Origin: Thermoleophilia bacterium
Lineage (GTDB): Bacteria; Actinomycetota; Thermoleophilia; RBG-16-64-13
Direction of reading: 5' to 3'
Assembly: GCA_016929985.1 (NCBI GenBank)
Contig: JAFGIH010000163.1
Span: forward strand, 1 to 6,883
Length of the DNA: 6,883 bases
Made by a program: the position numbers and the translations under genes. Below are positions 1 through 6,338 of this stretch, one piece after another (the first letter of the stretch is position 1; each line of letters starts with the position of its first letter). A model generated the notes under the pieces. The model did not search any database. It had not been told where the DNA came from and worked only from the letters and a program-made list of their open reading frames with translations.

Positions 1-1
1 C

Positions 2-1129
2 GGTGTTGGGCAGATGATCTTCTTCCTGGTCGTGGGCGTGTTCTTCTTCTTCCGTCCGGGCGGATTGTTCGGCCAGCCGCCGGGGGACCCGCCGGGAGGT
101 GTCGCCTCCCTGACTAGCGCAAAGCTGAAGCTCAAGAAACGGCCCAGTTGGGCTGTGCCGGTGGTCGCGATCATCGTCGCGCTCGTGCTTCCGCAGGTGG
201 TCCACGACGGCTATTACATGCACCTGATGATCCTAGTCGTGATCTTTGCGGTATGCGGCATGACATTCACTTTCGGGATGCGCTCGGGCATGATCAACGT
301 GGCCGCGGCCGCTTTCTGGGGTATCGGGGCATATACCCAGGGTCTCCTAATGATCAAGGCGGGCATGACGTTCTGGGAGGCCCTGCCTCTGACGCTCATC
401 ATCTCTTTAGCCCTGTCACTGATCCTCGGATCCGTGATCTGCCGGTTCGCCGGCATGAGCGGCATGATGTTCGGGATCGTTTTTGCCTCTATCGTTCCCT
501 TGGTCTTCTCCACCTTCGATCTGTTCGGGAAGCAATCGGGGCTTAACGGTATACCAAGCGTGTCCTCCATCGGGGCTCTCCACTTCGGCTCCAAGGCCTC
601 CTACTACTATCTGATCCTTGCCTTCGCTCTGCTTTCTGTGGTCATCATGCTGGCCTTCACTAAGGCCTGGACCGGGCGCGCGTGGCTTGGATTGGGCAGC
701 AGCCAGAAGTTGGCCGAATCCGTCGGGTTAGACCCGTTCGGGTACCGCGTCATCAACTTCGTCATCATGTCGGTGGTTCCCGCTCTGCTTGGAACGGTCT
801 ACGCTTGCTACCTTGGCGCCATCCAGCCCGTCACCTTCGGGCCGTTCATCGCCATCAACTTCCAGGTCGTGGCTTTTGTCGGCGGCCTCGGCTACCTGGT
901 GGCCGGACCGGTCATTGGGGCTCTTTTCATGACCTTCCTCCCCGAACTTCTGCGTGTGACCGGCACGTATGAGCCCATCATCACCGCGATCGTGATCGTC
1001 AGCGTGATCATGTTCTTGCCAAGCGGCATGATCGGATCTCAGGACGGACGCATTCTCGCTTTCCTGAGGCTCTTCCGGCGCAATCGGGGAAAGGCCGCGG
1101 AGCCAGCCGGTTCGGAGGGCCAGCGATGA
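2..1129 (+). CDS. livM: Branched-chain amino acid-type ABC importer permease, LivH tail fused to LivM (5' partial)
   Basis: This is an inner-membrane permease of a Liv/HAAT-type ABC importer, forming the substrate channel with LivG and LivF. The frame is already open at base 2 and has no stop until TGA at 1127-1129. Counting from the ATG at 14, residues 1-21 look like the end of a LivH permease: a hydrophobic helix closed by the family-typical FRPGGLFG. A Pro/Gly-rich, then Lys-rich linker (about 22-46) follows. The rest is LivM-like, with about nine hydrophobic segments (roughly 48-63, 71-87, 94-112, 124-144, 152-168, 200-218, 248-268, 284-312, 324-341), and it ends with the matching FLPSGMIG motif. 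The ATG at 14 lies inside the LivH tail, so it is unlikely to be the real start, and no good ribosome site for a separate livM is seen. The stop overlaps the livG start (ATGA). The family is clear. The transported compound is unknown and may not be an amino acid. Confidence 0.87.
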   Translation, partial: GVGQMIFFLVVGVFFFFRPGGLFGQPPGDPPGGVASLTSAKLKLKKRPSWAVPVVAIIVALVLPQVVHDGYYMHLMILVVIFAVCGMTFTFGMRSGMINVAAAAFWGIGAYTQGLLMIKAGMTFWEALPLTLIISLALSLILGSVICRFAGMSGMMFGIVFASIVPLVFSTFDLFGKQSGLNGIPSVSSIGALHFGSKASYYYLILAFALLSVVIMLAFTKAWTGRAWLGLGSSQKLAESVGLDPFGYRVINFVIMSVVPALLGTVYACYLGAIQPVTFGPFIAINFQVVAFVGGLGYLVAGPVIGALFMTFLPELLRVTGTYEPIITAIVIVSVIMFLPSGMIGSQDGRILAFLRLFRRNRGKAAEPAGSEGQR

Positions 1130-1902
1130 GCGTCATTCTCGAGACCAAAGCGCTAACCAAGAAGTTCGGTGGCCTGACCGCGGTCAACAGCCTGGATCTG
1201 CAGGTCGAGCAGGGCGAGATTCTGGGGCTCATCGGTCCGAACGGGGCGGGCAAGAGCACTGTCTTTGGCCTCATCAGCGGTTTCATCCCCGTCACCAGCG
1301 GCGCGGTGGTCTTCGATGGGAAGGACATCACCAACCGGGCCCCGTTCCGCGTGGCCCGGGCCGGCATCGCTCGGGCCTTCCAACAGTCGCTCACCTTCGT
1401 GGGCATGACCGTATTGGACAACGTCCTCGTTGGGTTTCAGAAGTCGCACAAGGTCAGTCTGGCGAGCAGCGTGGTACGAAGCGCACGAGCCCGAAAAGAG
1501 GAACGAGAACTCGAAGAGAAAGCCATCGCAACGCTCGAACTCCTCGGGATCGCCCATCTTCGTGATGAGAAACCGGAAAGCCTGCCGCACGGCCATCAGA
1601 AGGCGCTGGGAGTGGCGATCGCGCTGGCCTCGGATCCGACGGTATTGCTCCTTGACGAGCCGGCCACGGGTATGAACCCCAGCGAGTCGGACATGATGAT
1701 CGCCCACATCAACCAGGTGCGGGAGCGCGGGGTCACCGTGATAGTCGTGGAACACGACATGCGGGTGGTCAGGAGCGTGTGCGATCGGCTCATCTGCATG
1801 AACTTCGGGCAGAAGCTGTGCGAGGGCCCGCCGAACTACGTCACGTCTCATCCGGACGTCTGTGAGGCTTATCTCGGGAAGGGAGCCTCCGGTGCTGCTT
1901 GA
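1126..1902 (+). CDS. livG: Liv-type ABC importer ATP-binding protein LivG
   Basis: This cytoplasmic ATPase powers the Liv-type importer, pairing with LivF beneath the two permease domains. The 258 residues match the family's usual length. Walker A is GPNGAGKST (37-45), the Q-loop region is around Q86-Q87, Walker B is VLLLDEP (173-179) and the switch histidine is H210 in VVEHDM. The C-terminus, a Pro-Asp-Val then AYLGKG, is LivG-like. The signature motif reads LPHGHQ (153-158) rather than the common LSYGQQ, so both the Ser and the Gln of LSGGQ are changed. From memory a subgroup of LivG-like ATPases carries this form, so I do not take it as inactivating. The start ATG overlaps the permease stop by four bases and has GGAGGG at 1114-1119, six bases upstream. 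Translational coupling with the permease is likely. Confidence 0.92.
   Translation: MSVILETKALTKKFGGLTAVNSLDLQVEQGEILGLIGPNGAGKSTVFGLISGFIPVTSGAVVFDGKDITNRAPFRVARAGIARAFQQSLTFVGMTVLDNVLVGFQKSHKVSLASSVVRSARARKEERELEEKAIATLELLGIAHLRDEKPESLPHGHQKALGVAIALASDPTVLLLDEPATGMNPSESDMMIAHINQVRERGVTVIVVEHDMRVVRSVCDRLICMNFGQKLCEGPPNYVTSHPDVCEAYLGKGASGAA
1876..1885 (+). promoter_or_regulatory. Ribosome binding site fixing the livF start
   Basis: A purine run, GGGAAGGGAG, sits six bases before the GTG at 1892 and lies inside the end of livG. It favours GTG 1892 over the GTG at 1862 in the same frame. The shorter protein begins directly with the LLEVKDL strand typical of LivF N-termini. Confidence 0.6.
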
Positions 1903-2599
1903 GGTCAAGGACCTAGTATGCAGGTATGGCGCCGCCACGGCGCTGAAAGGCGTGTCCTGCGACGTGAGCGAGGGCGAGATCGTGGCCTTGGTGGGGGCGA
2001 ACGGCGCGGGGAAGACCACCTTGCTTCGCACGCTGTCTGGGCTGATGCGCCCGAGTGCCGGCCAAATCAGCTTCAACGGGCGACGGATCGACGGCCGTCG
2101 TCCCTACGAGATCCTCAGGCTCGGCGTGGCGCACGTGCCTGAGGGTCGGTTGGTCATCGCGAATATGAGTGTCCTCGACAACCTCAAGATGGGCGCCTAT
2201 CTGCGTCGCGATCTGCGCCAGGTATCAGCGGACATCGAGAGCATGTACGAGCATTTCCCCGTACTGAAGGACCGACGCGGTCAGTTTGCCGGAAGCCTTT
2301 CTGGAGGGGAGCAACAGATGCTGGCTGTTGCGAGAGCTCTCATGAGTTCTCCCAAACTCGTGTTGATGGACGAGCCGAGTATGGGGCTTTCGCCCAAGCT
2401 CGTGGAGACCGTACGCGACATCGTGGTCGGGATGCACCAGCGCGGCCTCAGCATCCTGCTTGTCGAGCAGAACGCCGTCATGGCCCTGAGTATCGCCGAT
2501 CGCGCGTACGTACTGGAGGTTGGGCGGGTGGCGCTGGAAGGCGACGCCAAAGTGGTTGCCAAAGACGAGGGCGTCAAAAAGGCGTACCTCGGTGGATGA
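1892..2599 (+). CDS. livF: Liv-type ABC importer ATP-binding protein LivF
   Basis: This is the second cytoplasmic ATPase of the importer and heterodimerises with LivG. From the GTG at 1892 it has 235 residues, the normal LivF length. Starting at 1862 would add ten residues that are simply livG sequence read in another frame. Walker A is GANGAGKTT (35-43), the LivF-typical VPEGR is at 82-86, the signature is LSGGE (136-140) and Walker B is LVLMDEP (156-162). Residue 193 in LVEQNA is Gln where most ABC ATPases have the switch His, which is usual for LivF. It overlaps livG by 11 bases and is preceded by a good ribosome site, so it is probably translationally coupled. The next gene starts 22 bases after its stop, suggesting that the transporter and the downstream enzymes share a transcript. 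Confidence 0.92.
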   Translation: MLLEVKDLVCRYGAATALKGVSCDVSEGEIVALVGANGAGKTTLLRTLSGLMRPSAGQISFNGRRIDGRRPYEILRLGVAHVPEGRLVIANMSVLDNLKMGAYLRRDLRQVSADIESMYEHFPVLKDRRGQFAGSLSGGEQQMLAVARALMSSPKLVLMDEPSMGLSPKLVETVRDIVVGMHQRGLSILLVEQNAVMALSIADRAYVLEVGRVALEGDAKVVAKDEGVKKAYLGG

Positions 2600-2621
2600 A
2601 CACAGATGGTTGGGAGGCGCG

Positions 2622-3323
2622 ATGAAGAATCTGACCGCTGAGCAGAAGGCGCAGAGGGCTCTGGATGTGCTGGAGGTCCAGAACTGCATGAGCCGCCACG
2701 CCTACTATCACGGGGCCGGCATGCACGCGGAGGAACTAGAGAAGAACTGGGTGAAGAAGACCCCGAACCCCACGTTTGCGATGAACTTTGGCAAGTGGGT
2801 GGGCTACGAGAGCATCAAGAAGTGCTACGTGGATGCCGGTCCGATCATCAACGGCGCCGGCCTTGAGGCGCTGTCCCGGCAGTTCCCTGATATCGAGGTC
2901 AAAGAAGAGAACATGGGCATTGGGAATCTGGTCATCCACGCCCAGACCACGCCGATCATCGAGATTGCCGGCGACGGTCAGACCGCCAAGGGCATCTGGG
3001 TGACTCCGGGAGTCGTGACATTGCCCTTCCCGCAGTTGCAGGCCTGGTGGATGTGGGAGAAGTACGGCGCGGACTTCGTCAAGGAAGAGGGCGAGTGGAG
3101 GATGTGGCACTTGGCCATGTTCACCGATTTCGGCGTGCCGATGGGTGAGCCGATCCTGTCAAACCAGGCGAACGGAGCCGACGCGATGGTCATGCCACCC
3201 GGCGTGCCGGAGCCGGACGAGAAGTTCGAGATGTACAAGATGTACAGCCCATACACCAAGCCGGTGCTGCTTCCTCGGCTGCCCGAGCCCTACGAAACCT
3301 TCAGCGAGACCTTCAGCTACTGA
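2622..3323 (+). CDS. SnoaL/NTF2-like domain protein, possible dehydratase or isomerase
   Basis: This 233-residue soluble protein has no signal peptide or membrane segment. The pattern fits the NTF2-like/SnoaL superfamily of small cone-shaped enzymes. An N-terminal helix (about 6-24) leads into a Tyr-rich turn (AYYHG, 27-31). A strand pair follows with H106 before PIIEIAGDGQTAKG (111-124), and then the closing WRMWHLAMFTDF strand (159-170). The H106 position recalls the catalytic His of SnoaL-type dehydratases such as BaiE. The Asp usually found in the first helix pair is not obvious here, so activity is uncertain. A Pro-rich tail (about 190-233, with PRLPEPYETF near the end) extends beyond a minimal SnoaL domain of about 130 residues. 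ATG 2622 is chosen because GGGAGG (2612-2617) precedes it. The same frame is open upstream to 2520, but that part lies within livF. It lies 22 bases after livF, so it is likely in the same operon. Confidence 0.7.
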   Translation: MKNLTAEQKAQRALDVLEVQNCMSRHAYYHGAGMHAEELEKNWVKKTPNPTFAMNFGKWVGYESIKKCYVDAGPIINGAGLEALSRQFPDIEVKEENMGIGNLVIHAQTTPIIEIAGDGQTAKGIWVTPGVVTLPFPQLQAWWMWEKYGADFVKEEGEWRMWHLAMFTDFGVPMGEPILSNQANGADAMVMPPGVPEPDEKFEMYKMYSPYTKPVLLPRLPEPYETFSETFSY

Positions 3324-3334
3324 TGCGATGACGG

Positions 3335-3363
3335 GTGGGCCGCTGAAACATAGCTAGGCCCAC
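3335..3363 (+). other. Stem-loop between the two NTF2-like genes
   Basis: GTGGGCC (3335-3341) pairs perfectly with GGCCCAC (3357-3363). Inside it, GCT (3342-3344) can pair with AGC (3352-3354), leaving a two-base bulge (TA) and a seven-base loop, GAAACAT. The following sequence has only a weak T tract (ATATTTCT at 3368-3375), so it is a poor intrinsic terminator. It could be an attenuator or an mRNA-stability or processing element between the upstream and downstream parts of the operon. The structure is seen directly, but its function is inference. Confidence 0.4.
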
Positions 3364-3412
3364 ACACATATTTCTGCCCCAAAGAACAGCCCATTCAAGG
3401 GAGGGTGGTCTG

Positions 3413-4333
3413 ATGCTCAAGACATATGCCGACAAGGTCCTGCAATCGATGGTGGCGCACGATCCTTCGATGCTGCCGCTCGCCTCGCGGTACGCGGCGA
3501 CGGAGAACTCCGTGGCTGGTTCCCTCAACATGCTGAGTGGCTGGCGCACGGTGACCGGCGTGAATCGGATCGGGCAATACATCGTCGACGAACCGGCGGG
3601 CCAGATCTTCTTCACCGCCAACGTGGATGAGAGCGGCAGCCCTACGCTGCTTTGGGCGCGGTTGAAGGTCCTAAACGGCGAACTGACCGAACTGGAGATG
3701 TACACGGCTCGTGCGCGGTCTGACGGCGGCTTCGCCTATCTCGTGGACGAGATCGGCACACTGCCGAATGGCTGGAGCGCGCCAATCCCGGAGGGTGGAA
3801 AGGCGACCCGCGCAGAACTGCTTCACGTGGCGCAGGCGATCTTCGACTCCAGTCTGCCTGTCCCCGATGCCGCCCCCGACTGCTTCCTGATGGAACTGGG
3901 CGGAGTGGTCATGGAGGATCCCGAGTACGAGGACCTGCTCTGGTCGGGGGAGATCAAGCAAAGGGACGTCGTGAAGAAGGAGCCGATCCCGATGGGCTTG
4001 CCTCCCGTGCGACCCAGTGACCCCAACGCCCGCGTGGCGGTCATCGATGAGGACCAGGGGATAGTGGTGTCCATAGGCCTGGTGCCTGGCTTCGTGTCGC
4101 CCTACGTGGTCCGCTCTGCGACCGAATCCTGTTTCGTACCGGCGGCGATGATCGAGATGCACCACCGAACACTGCGCCCCGAGATGTTCCCCGGACGTAG
4201 CGTCTTGTTCGAAATGCCCGCCGTCTCCGTCACCTGCCAGGTCGTGCGGATGCATTCCGGCCTCATTCAAGGGACTCAGCTCTTCAACAAGCTTCAAGGG
4301 CCCGGCGGCGGGACTCCGTGGGTGGCGAGCTAA
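3413..4333 (+). CDS. DUF8021-like, NTF2-fold protein of unknown function
   Basis: This soluble protein of 306 residues has no signal peptide. The N-terminal third has the look of an NTF2-like domain in the DUF8021 style. A helix with VAHDPSMLPLA (14-24) is followed by TENSV (about 30-34), a GxxRIGQY-type segment, and a strand pair around GSPTLLWARLKV and GELTELEMYTAR. The C-terminal part repeats this logic. ARVAVIDEDQGIVVSIGLVPGF resembles the second domain of that family, and the protein ends with a GGGTPWV motif near 298-304 after a GLIQGTQLFNK segment. I make this match from memory of family patterns, so it is tentative. The function of such proteins is not established. The start is well supported by AAGGGAGGG (3397-3405), eight bases before the ATG. 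It lies 89 bases after the SnoaL-like gene on the same strand and may act on the same pathway. Confidence 0.6.
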   Translation: MLKTYADKVLQSMVAHDPSMLPLASRYAATENSVAGSLNMLSGWRTVTGVNRIGQYIVDEPAGQIFFTANVDESGSPTLLWARLKVLNGELTELEMYTARARSDGGFAYLVDEIGTLPNGWSAPIPEGGKATRAELLHVAQAIFDSSLPVPDAAPDCFLMELGGVVMEDPEYEDLLWSGEIKQRDVVKKEPIPMGLPPVRPSDPNARVAVIDEDQGIVVSIGLVPGFVSPYVVRSATESCFVPAAMIEMHHRTLRPEMFPGRSVLFEMPAVSVTCQVVRMHSGLIQGTQLFNKLQGPGGGTPWVAS

Positions 4334-4439
4334 GGAGGATCGGTAGGCCGCGAGGCCCGCTCACCGGAAAGGGGGTGCGCGGACACGCTCAGAGGTGGGT
4401 ACGCAGAGGGATTTGCATGCGCAGACGAGGGAGGGACAG

Positions 4440-4478
4440 ATGACACGCAACCAACTCGTTCTCAAGCCGGCCGCGTGA
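4440..4478 (+). CDS. Possible 12-residue leader peptide upstream of the dehydratase gene
   Basis: An ATG at 4440 with a strong ribosome-site-like run (GAGGGAGGG, about 4427-4435) opens a 12-codon frame, MTRNQLVLKPAA, ended by TGA. It lies in the 190-base gap before the hotdog-protein gene and in the same frame as that gene, ending 45 bases before its ATG. It shows no run of one amino acid of the kind seen in classical attenuator leaders. It could be a regulatory micro-ORF, the decayed start of a former gene, or chance in purine-rich DNA. The rest of the gap (4334-4439 and 4479-4523) shows no clear promoter. Confidence 0.22.
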   Translation: MTRNQLVLKPAA

Positions 4479-4523
4479 GTCGCGTCTAGTTCTATATCCA
4501 GTACAGGGGCGAGAGGAAGCGAA

Positions 4524-6005
4524 ATGGCCAATTTTGCAGAAGATGACTTTGAAGTCCTCTACCCGGGGGTCTATACCGCTAGGGAAGCGCATCTTGTGGA
4601 CCGGCTGCTCAAGGACTGCTCAGCCTTGGCGTCAAGAGGCTGGATCGATCCCAAACAACTGGTCGAGGGCAAGCTGCCTGACGGGATCCCGGGAGTGGGG
4701 CCGGTTCAAAAGGTCACCGAGGCCATGTCGCGGTATTGCAGCACCATCTTCGACCCCGAGAACGCCTTGCTCCACGATGCTCAATACGCGAGAGCGCGAG
4801 GCTTCAAGGACATTCTCGCGATGCCGTGTTTCGGTACCCACGATGATACATTCCACGCGCCCTGGCCGCCGGACGCCCGGGATACGCTGATGGTCTCCCA
4901 ACTCGAGTACGCGGTCACGAGCCATTTGCCCGTGTATCCGGGTGACACGCTATACCTGGTCACAGACGGGCGGACCATCAGCGAGCGCACGCCGGCCGAA
5001 GGGGCGACGAAGCGCACGGTCGAGATCCACTCCAAAGGCAGCGTATACAACCAAGCGGGCGGGTTGGTCAACGAGATGACCGAGCGCGTATCAGAGACGG
5101 TCGGCATCCTGAAGCCTGAGCGGAGACCAGAGCGTTTGGGGTTCGACAGCGTTTGGGACGCCCCTGACTGGGGCTCTAGGCCGCAGCACTACTACACGGA
5201 CGATGATTGGGCCTTCATACGGGGCATATGGGCGACCGAAAAGCGTCAGGGCCGCGTACCCCTGTACTGGGAGGACGTCAACGTCGGTGACGAGCCTACG
5301 TGGACGGCAGACGGCCCGATAGAAGTGTCTGTTCTGCCGACTCCGTTCTATGGCATGGGCACGGGCGGCAGTCGCACGATGAAGCGGGAAATCATGGACC
5401 CCGCCGTCTTCAAGACCATGGTGCGGGGCGAGTCCGACGGTATCTACCGGTTGGCCGATCGCAGCCTGTATGTGCCGCCCGTTCCTGACGGAGCGATGCC
5501 GGCGATGATGATCGAGCCGGATGAGAGTGGATCGGGCGAGATCCGGACGGCGGACATCCACAAGGCAGGCACGACCAGGACCCCTCTGATCAACCACCAT
5601 GGGCGGGACATCGCGGTCCGGCACATCAGCAATTGGATGGGCGACCAAGGCTGGTTGCGCAATATACGCTGGGGCATCATGCCGGCCGAGACGATGGCCG
5701 CCCACGGGAAGCCGGTTCCGAAGAACCCGGCCCTGGAAGATTTCCTGGGCCATGTCCCGAGCATGAGCGGCCGACGGGTCGAGGTCCACGGACTGACGGG
5801 TGATCTTGCCCTCGTCAAGTCCTACGTCTACGACAAGTACGTCCAGGGACACGCATTCCTTATCGACCTTGCCTTCTGGATCGAGAACATCGAAGGGCAG
5901 GTCTGGCTGGCCGGCGGGGCGACAGTGCAGCTCCCTTCCACAACACACAACCACACGAGGAGTGGGCCGCGTGTACTCGACGTGTACATTCCCCGCCTCG
6001 CGTAG
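4524..6005 (+). CDS. MaoC/FAS1-dehydratase-like double-hotdog protein
   Basis: This 493-residue cytoplasmic protein appears to belong to the hotdog-fold MaoC superfamily, whose members hydrate or dehydrate acyl-CoA thioesters. After a helical N-terminus, residues 77-103 match the FAS1/MaoC N-terminal dehydratase pattern: D77, N80, H84-D85, then YARARGF and the MPCF turn. Strands of this first hotdog run to about 195 (GDTLYLVTDGRTIS, then KGSVYNQAGGLVNEMTE). A second module begins near YWEDVNVGDEPTW and ends with KSYVYDKYVQGHAFLIDLAF and GQVWLAGGATVQLPS, the paired strands of a C-terminal hotdog. The usual second active-site His is not evident in its NWMGDQGW segment, so that half may be structural. 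The spacing D77-H84 is longer than the classic R-hydratase DxNPxH. ATG 4524 follows GAGAGGAAG (4511-4519). The context with a Liv importer and SnoaL-like genes suggests CoA-thioester catabolism. The exact substrate is unknown. Confidence 0.7.
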   Translation: MANFAEDDFEVLYPGVYTAREAHLVDRLLKDCSALASRGWIDPKQLVEGKLPDGIPGVGPVQKVTEAMSRYCSTIFDPENALLHDAQYARARGFKDILAMPCFGTHDDTFHAPWPPDARDTLMVSQLEYAVTSHLPVYPGDTLYLVTDGRTISERTPAEGATKRTVEIHSKGSVYNQAGGLVNEMTERVSETVGILKPERRPERLGFDSVWDAPDWGSRPQHYYTDDDWAFIRGIWATEKRQGRVPLYWEDVNVGDEPTWTADGPIEVSVLPTPFYGMGTGGSRTMKREIMDPAVFKTMVRGESDGIYRLADRSLYVPPVPDGAMPAMMIEPDESGSGEIRTADIHKAGTTRTPLINHHGRDIAVRHISNWMGDQGWLRNIRWGIMPAETMAAHGKPVPKNPALEDFLGHVPSMSGRRVEVHGLTGDLALVKSYVYDKYVQGHAFLIDLAFWIENIEGQVWLAGGATVQLPSTTHNHTRSGPRVLDVYIPRLA

Positions 6006-6040
6006 CCTTCAGCCCAGTCGACCTCACAGAACCCAATTAA

Positions 6041-6063
6041 AAAGCCCCGCAAAACGGGGCTTT
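6041..6063 (-). terminator. Intrinsic terminator of tRNA-Lys, probably bidirectional
   Basis: AAAGCCCCG (6041-6049) pairs perfectly with CGGGGCTTT (6055-6063) around a five-base loop, CAAAA. Read on the minus strand, the stem runs into TTTTTAATT, a good U tract placed just after the tRNA-Lys gene. On the plus strand only TTT precedes CC, so termination of the converging dehydratase transcript is possible but weaker. Confidence 0.85.
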
Positions 6064-6069
6064 CCTAGA

Positions 6070-6142
6070 TGAGCCGTATTGGACTCGAACCAATGACACC
6101 CGGATTAAAAGTCCGGTGCTCTACCAACTGAGCTAACGGCCC
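6070..6142 (-). tRNA. tRNA-Lys (anticodon UUU)
   Basis: The minus strand folds into a complete 73-base cloverleaf. The acceptor GGGCCGT pairs with ACGGCTC (one G-U pair), followed by discriminator A. The D arm is GCTC/GAGC with an AGTTGGTA loop. The anticodon stem CCGGA/TCCGG encloses loop CTTTTAA, giving anticodon TTT. The variable loop is GTGTC, and the T arm ATTGG/CCAAT has loop TTCGAGT. The 3' CCA is not encoded (TCT follows the discriminator), so it must be added by a nucleotidyltransferase. It reads lysine codons AAA and AAG. It has its own promoter and terminator and is transcribed against the preceding genes. Confidence 0.97.
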
Positions 6143-6155
6143 CTGAGGAGGCAAG

Positions 6156-6184
6156 ATTGTAGTCCCGGCCCGGTCCGGCGTCAA
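6156..6184 (-). promoter_or_regulatory. Sigma70/SigA-type promoter of tRNA-Lys
   Basis: On the minus strand, TTGACG (6184 to 6179) and TACAAT (6161 to 6156) are separated by exactly 17 bases. Each box matches the consensus at five of six positions. The expected start, about seven bases beyond the -10 box, falls near 6149, leaving a leader of some seven bases before the tRNA 5' end at 6142. The spacer is very GC-rich, and the -10/start interval includes a GC-rich stretch, as is common for stable-RNA promoters under stringent control. Confidence 0.8.
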
Positions 6185-6338
6185 CGCGGCCACCGCTCCC
6201 GCCCCCACGCCACCTGCCGCCCCGGCCGCCGCGCTTCACCCCTTACAGAATCCTGACCGTTCGCTCACGCGCGCCTTATGCGTGGCTGCGTACCATGCGA
6301 CTGTACACATCAACGTGCCTCCCAGAAAGCACACAGAC

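Noticed and set aside
1862..1891. An earlier GTG start for livF, and starts for the SnoaL-like gene back to 2520
   Set aside because: Both would add residues that are only the upstream gene read in another frame. The later starts have good ribosome sites and give normal protein starts.
1153..2076. A 307-codon open frame on the minus strand across livG and livF
   Set aside because: It is antisense to two clear ABC ATPases, shows no domain pattern, and is of a kind common in GC-rich coding DNA.
4341..4366. GGCC-GCGA-GGCC mini-hairpin with outer CGGT/ACCG after the DUF8021-like gene
   Set aside because: The inner stem is only four pairs, the outer arms are unevenly spaced, and no T tract follows, so chance in GC-rich DNA is likely.
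5091..5954. A 287-codon minus-strand open frame inside the hotdog-protein gene
   Set aside because: It is rich in Arg, His, Asp and Pro with no recognisable fold, and is explained as a shadow of the sense gene.
6253..6296. Possible plus-strand promoter for the exported-protein gene (CTGACC with TTATGC, or TACCAT)
   Set aside because: The spacing of 17 is right for the first pair, but the -10 match is poor, and the second has no -35 box. The support is too weak to annotate.
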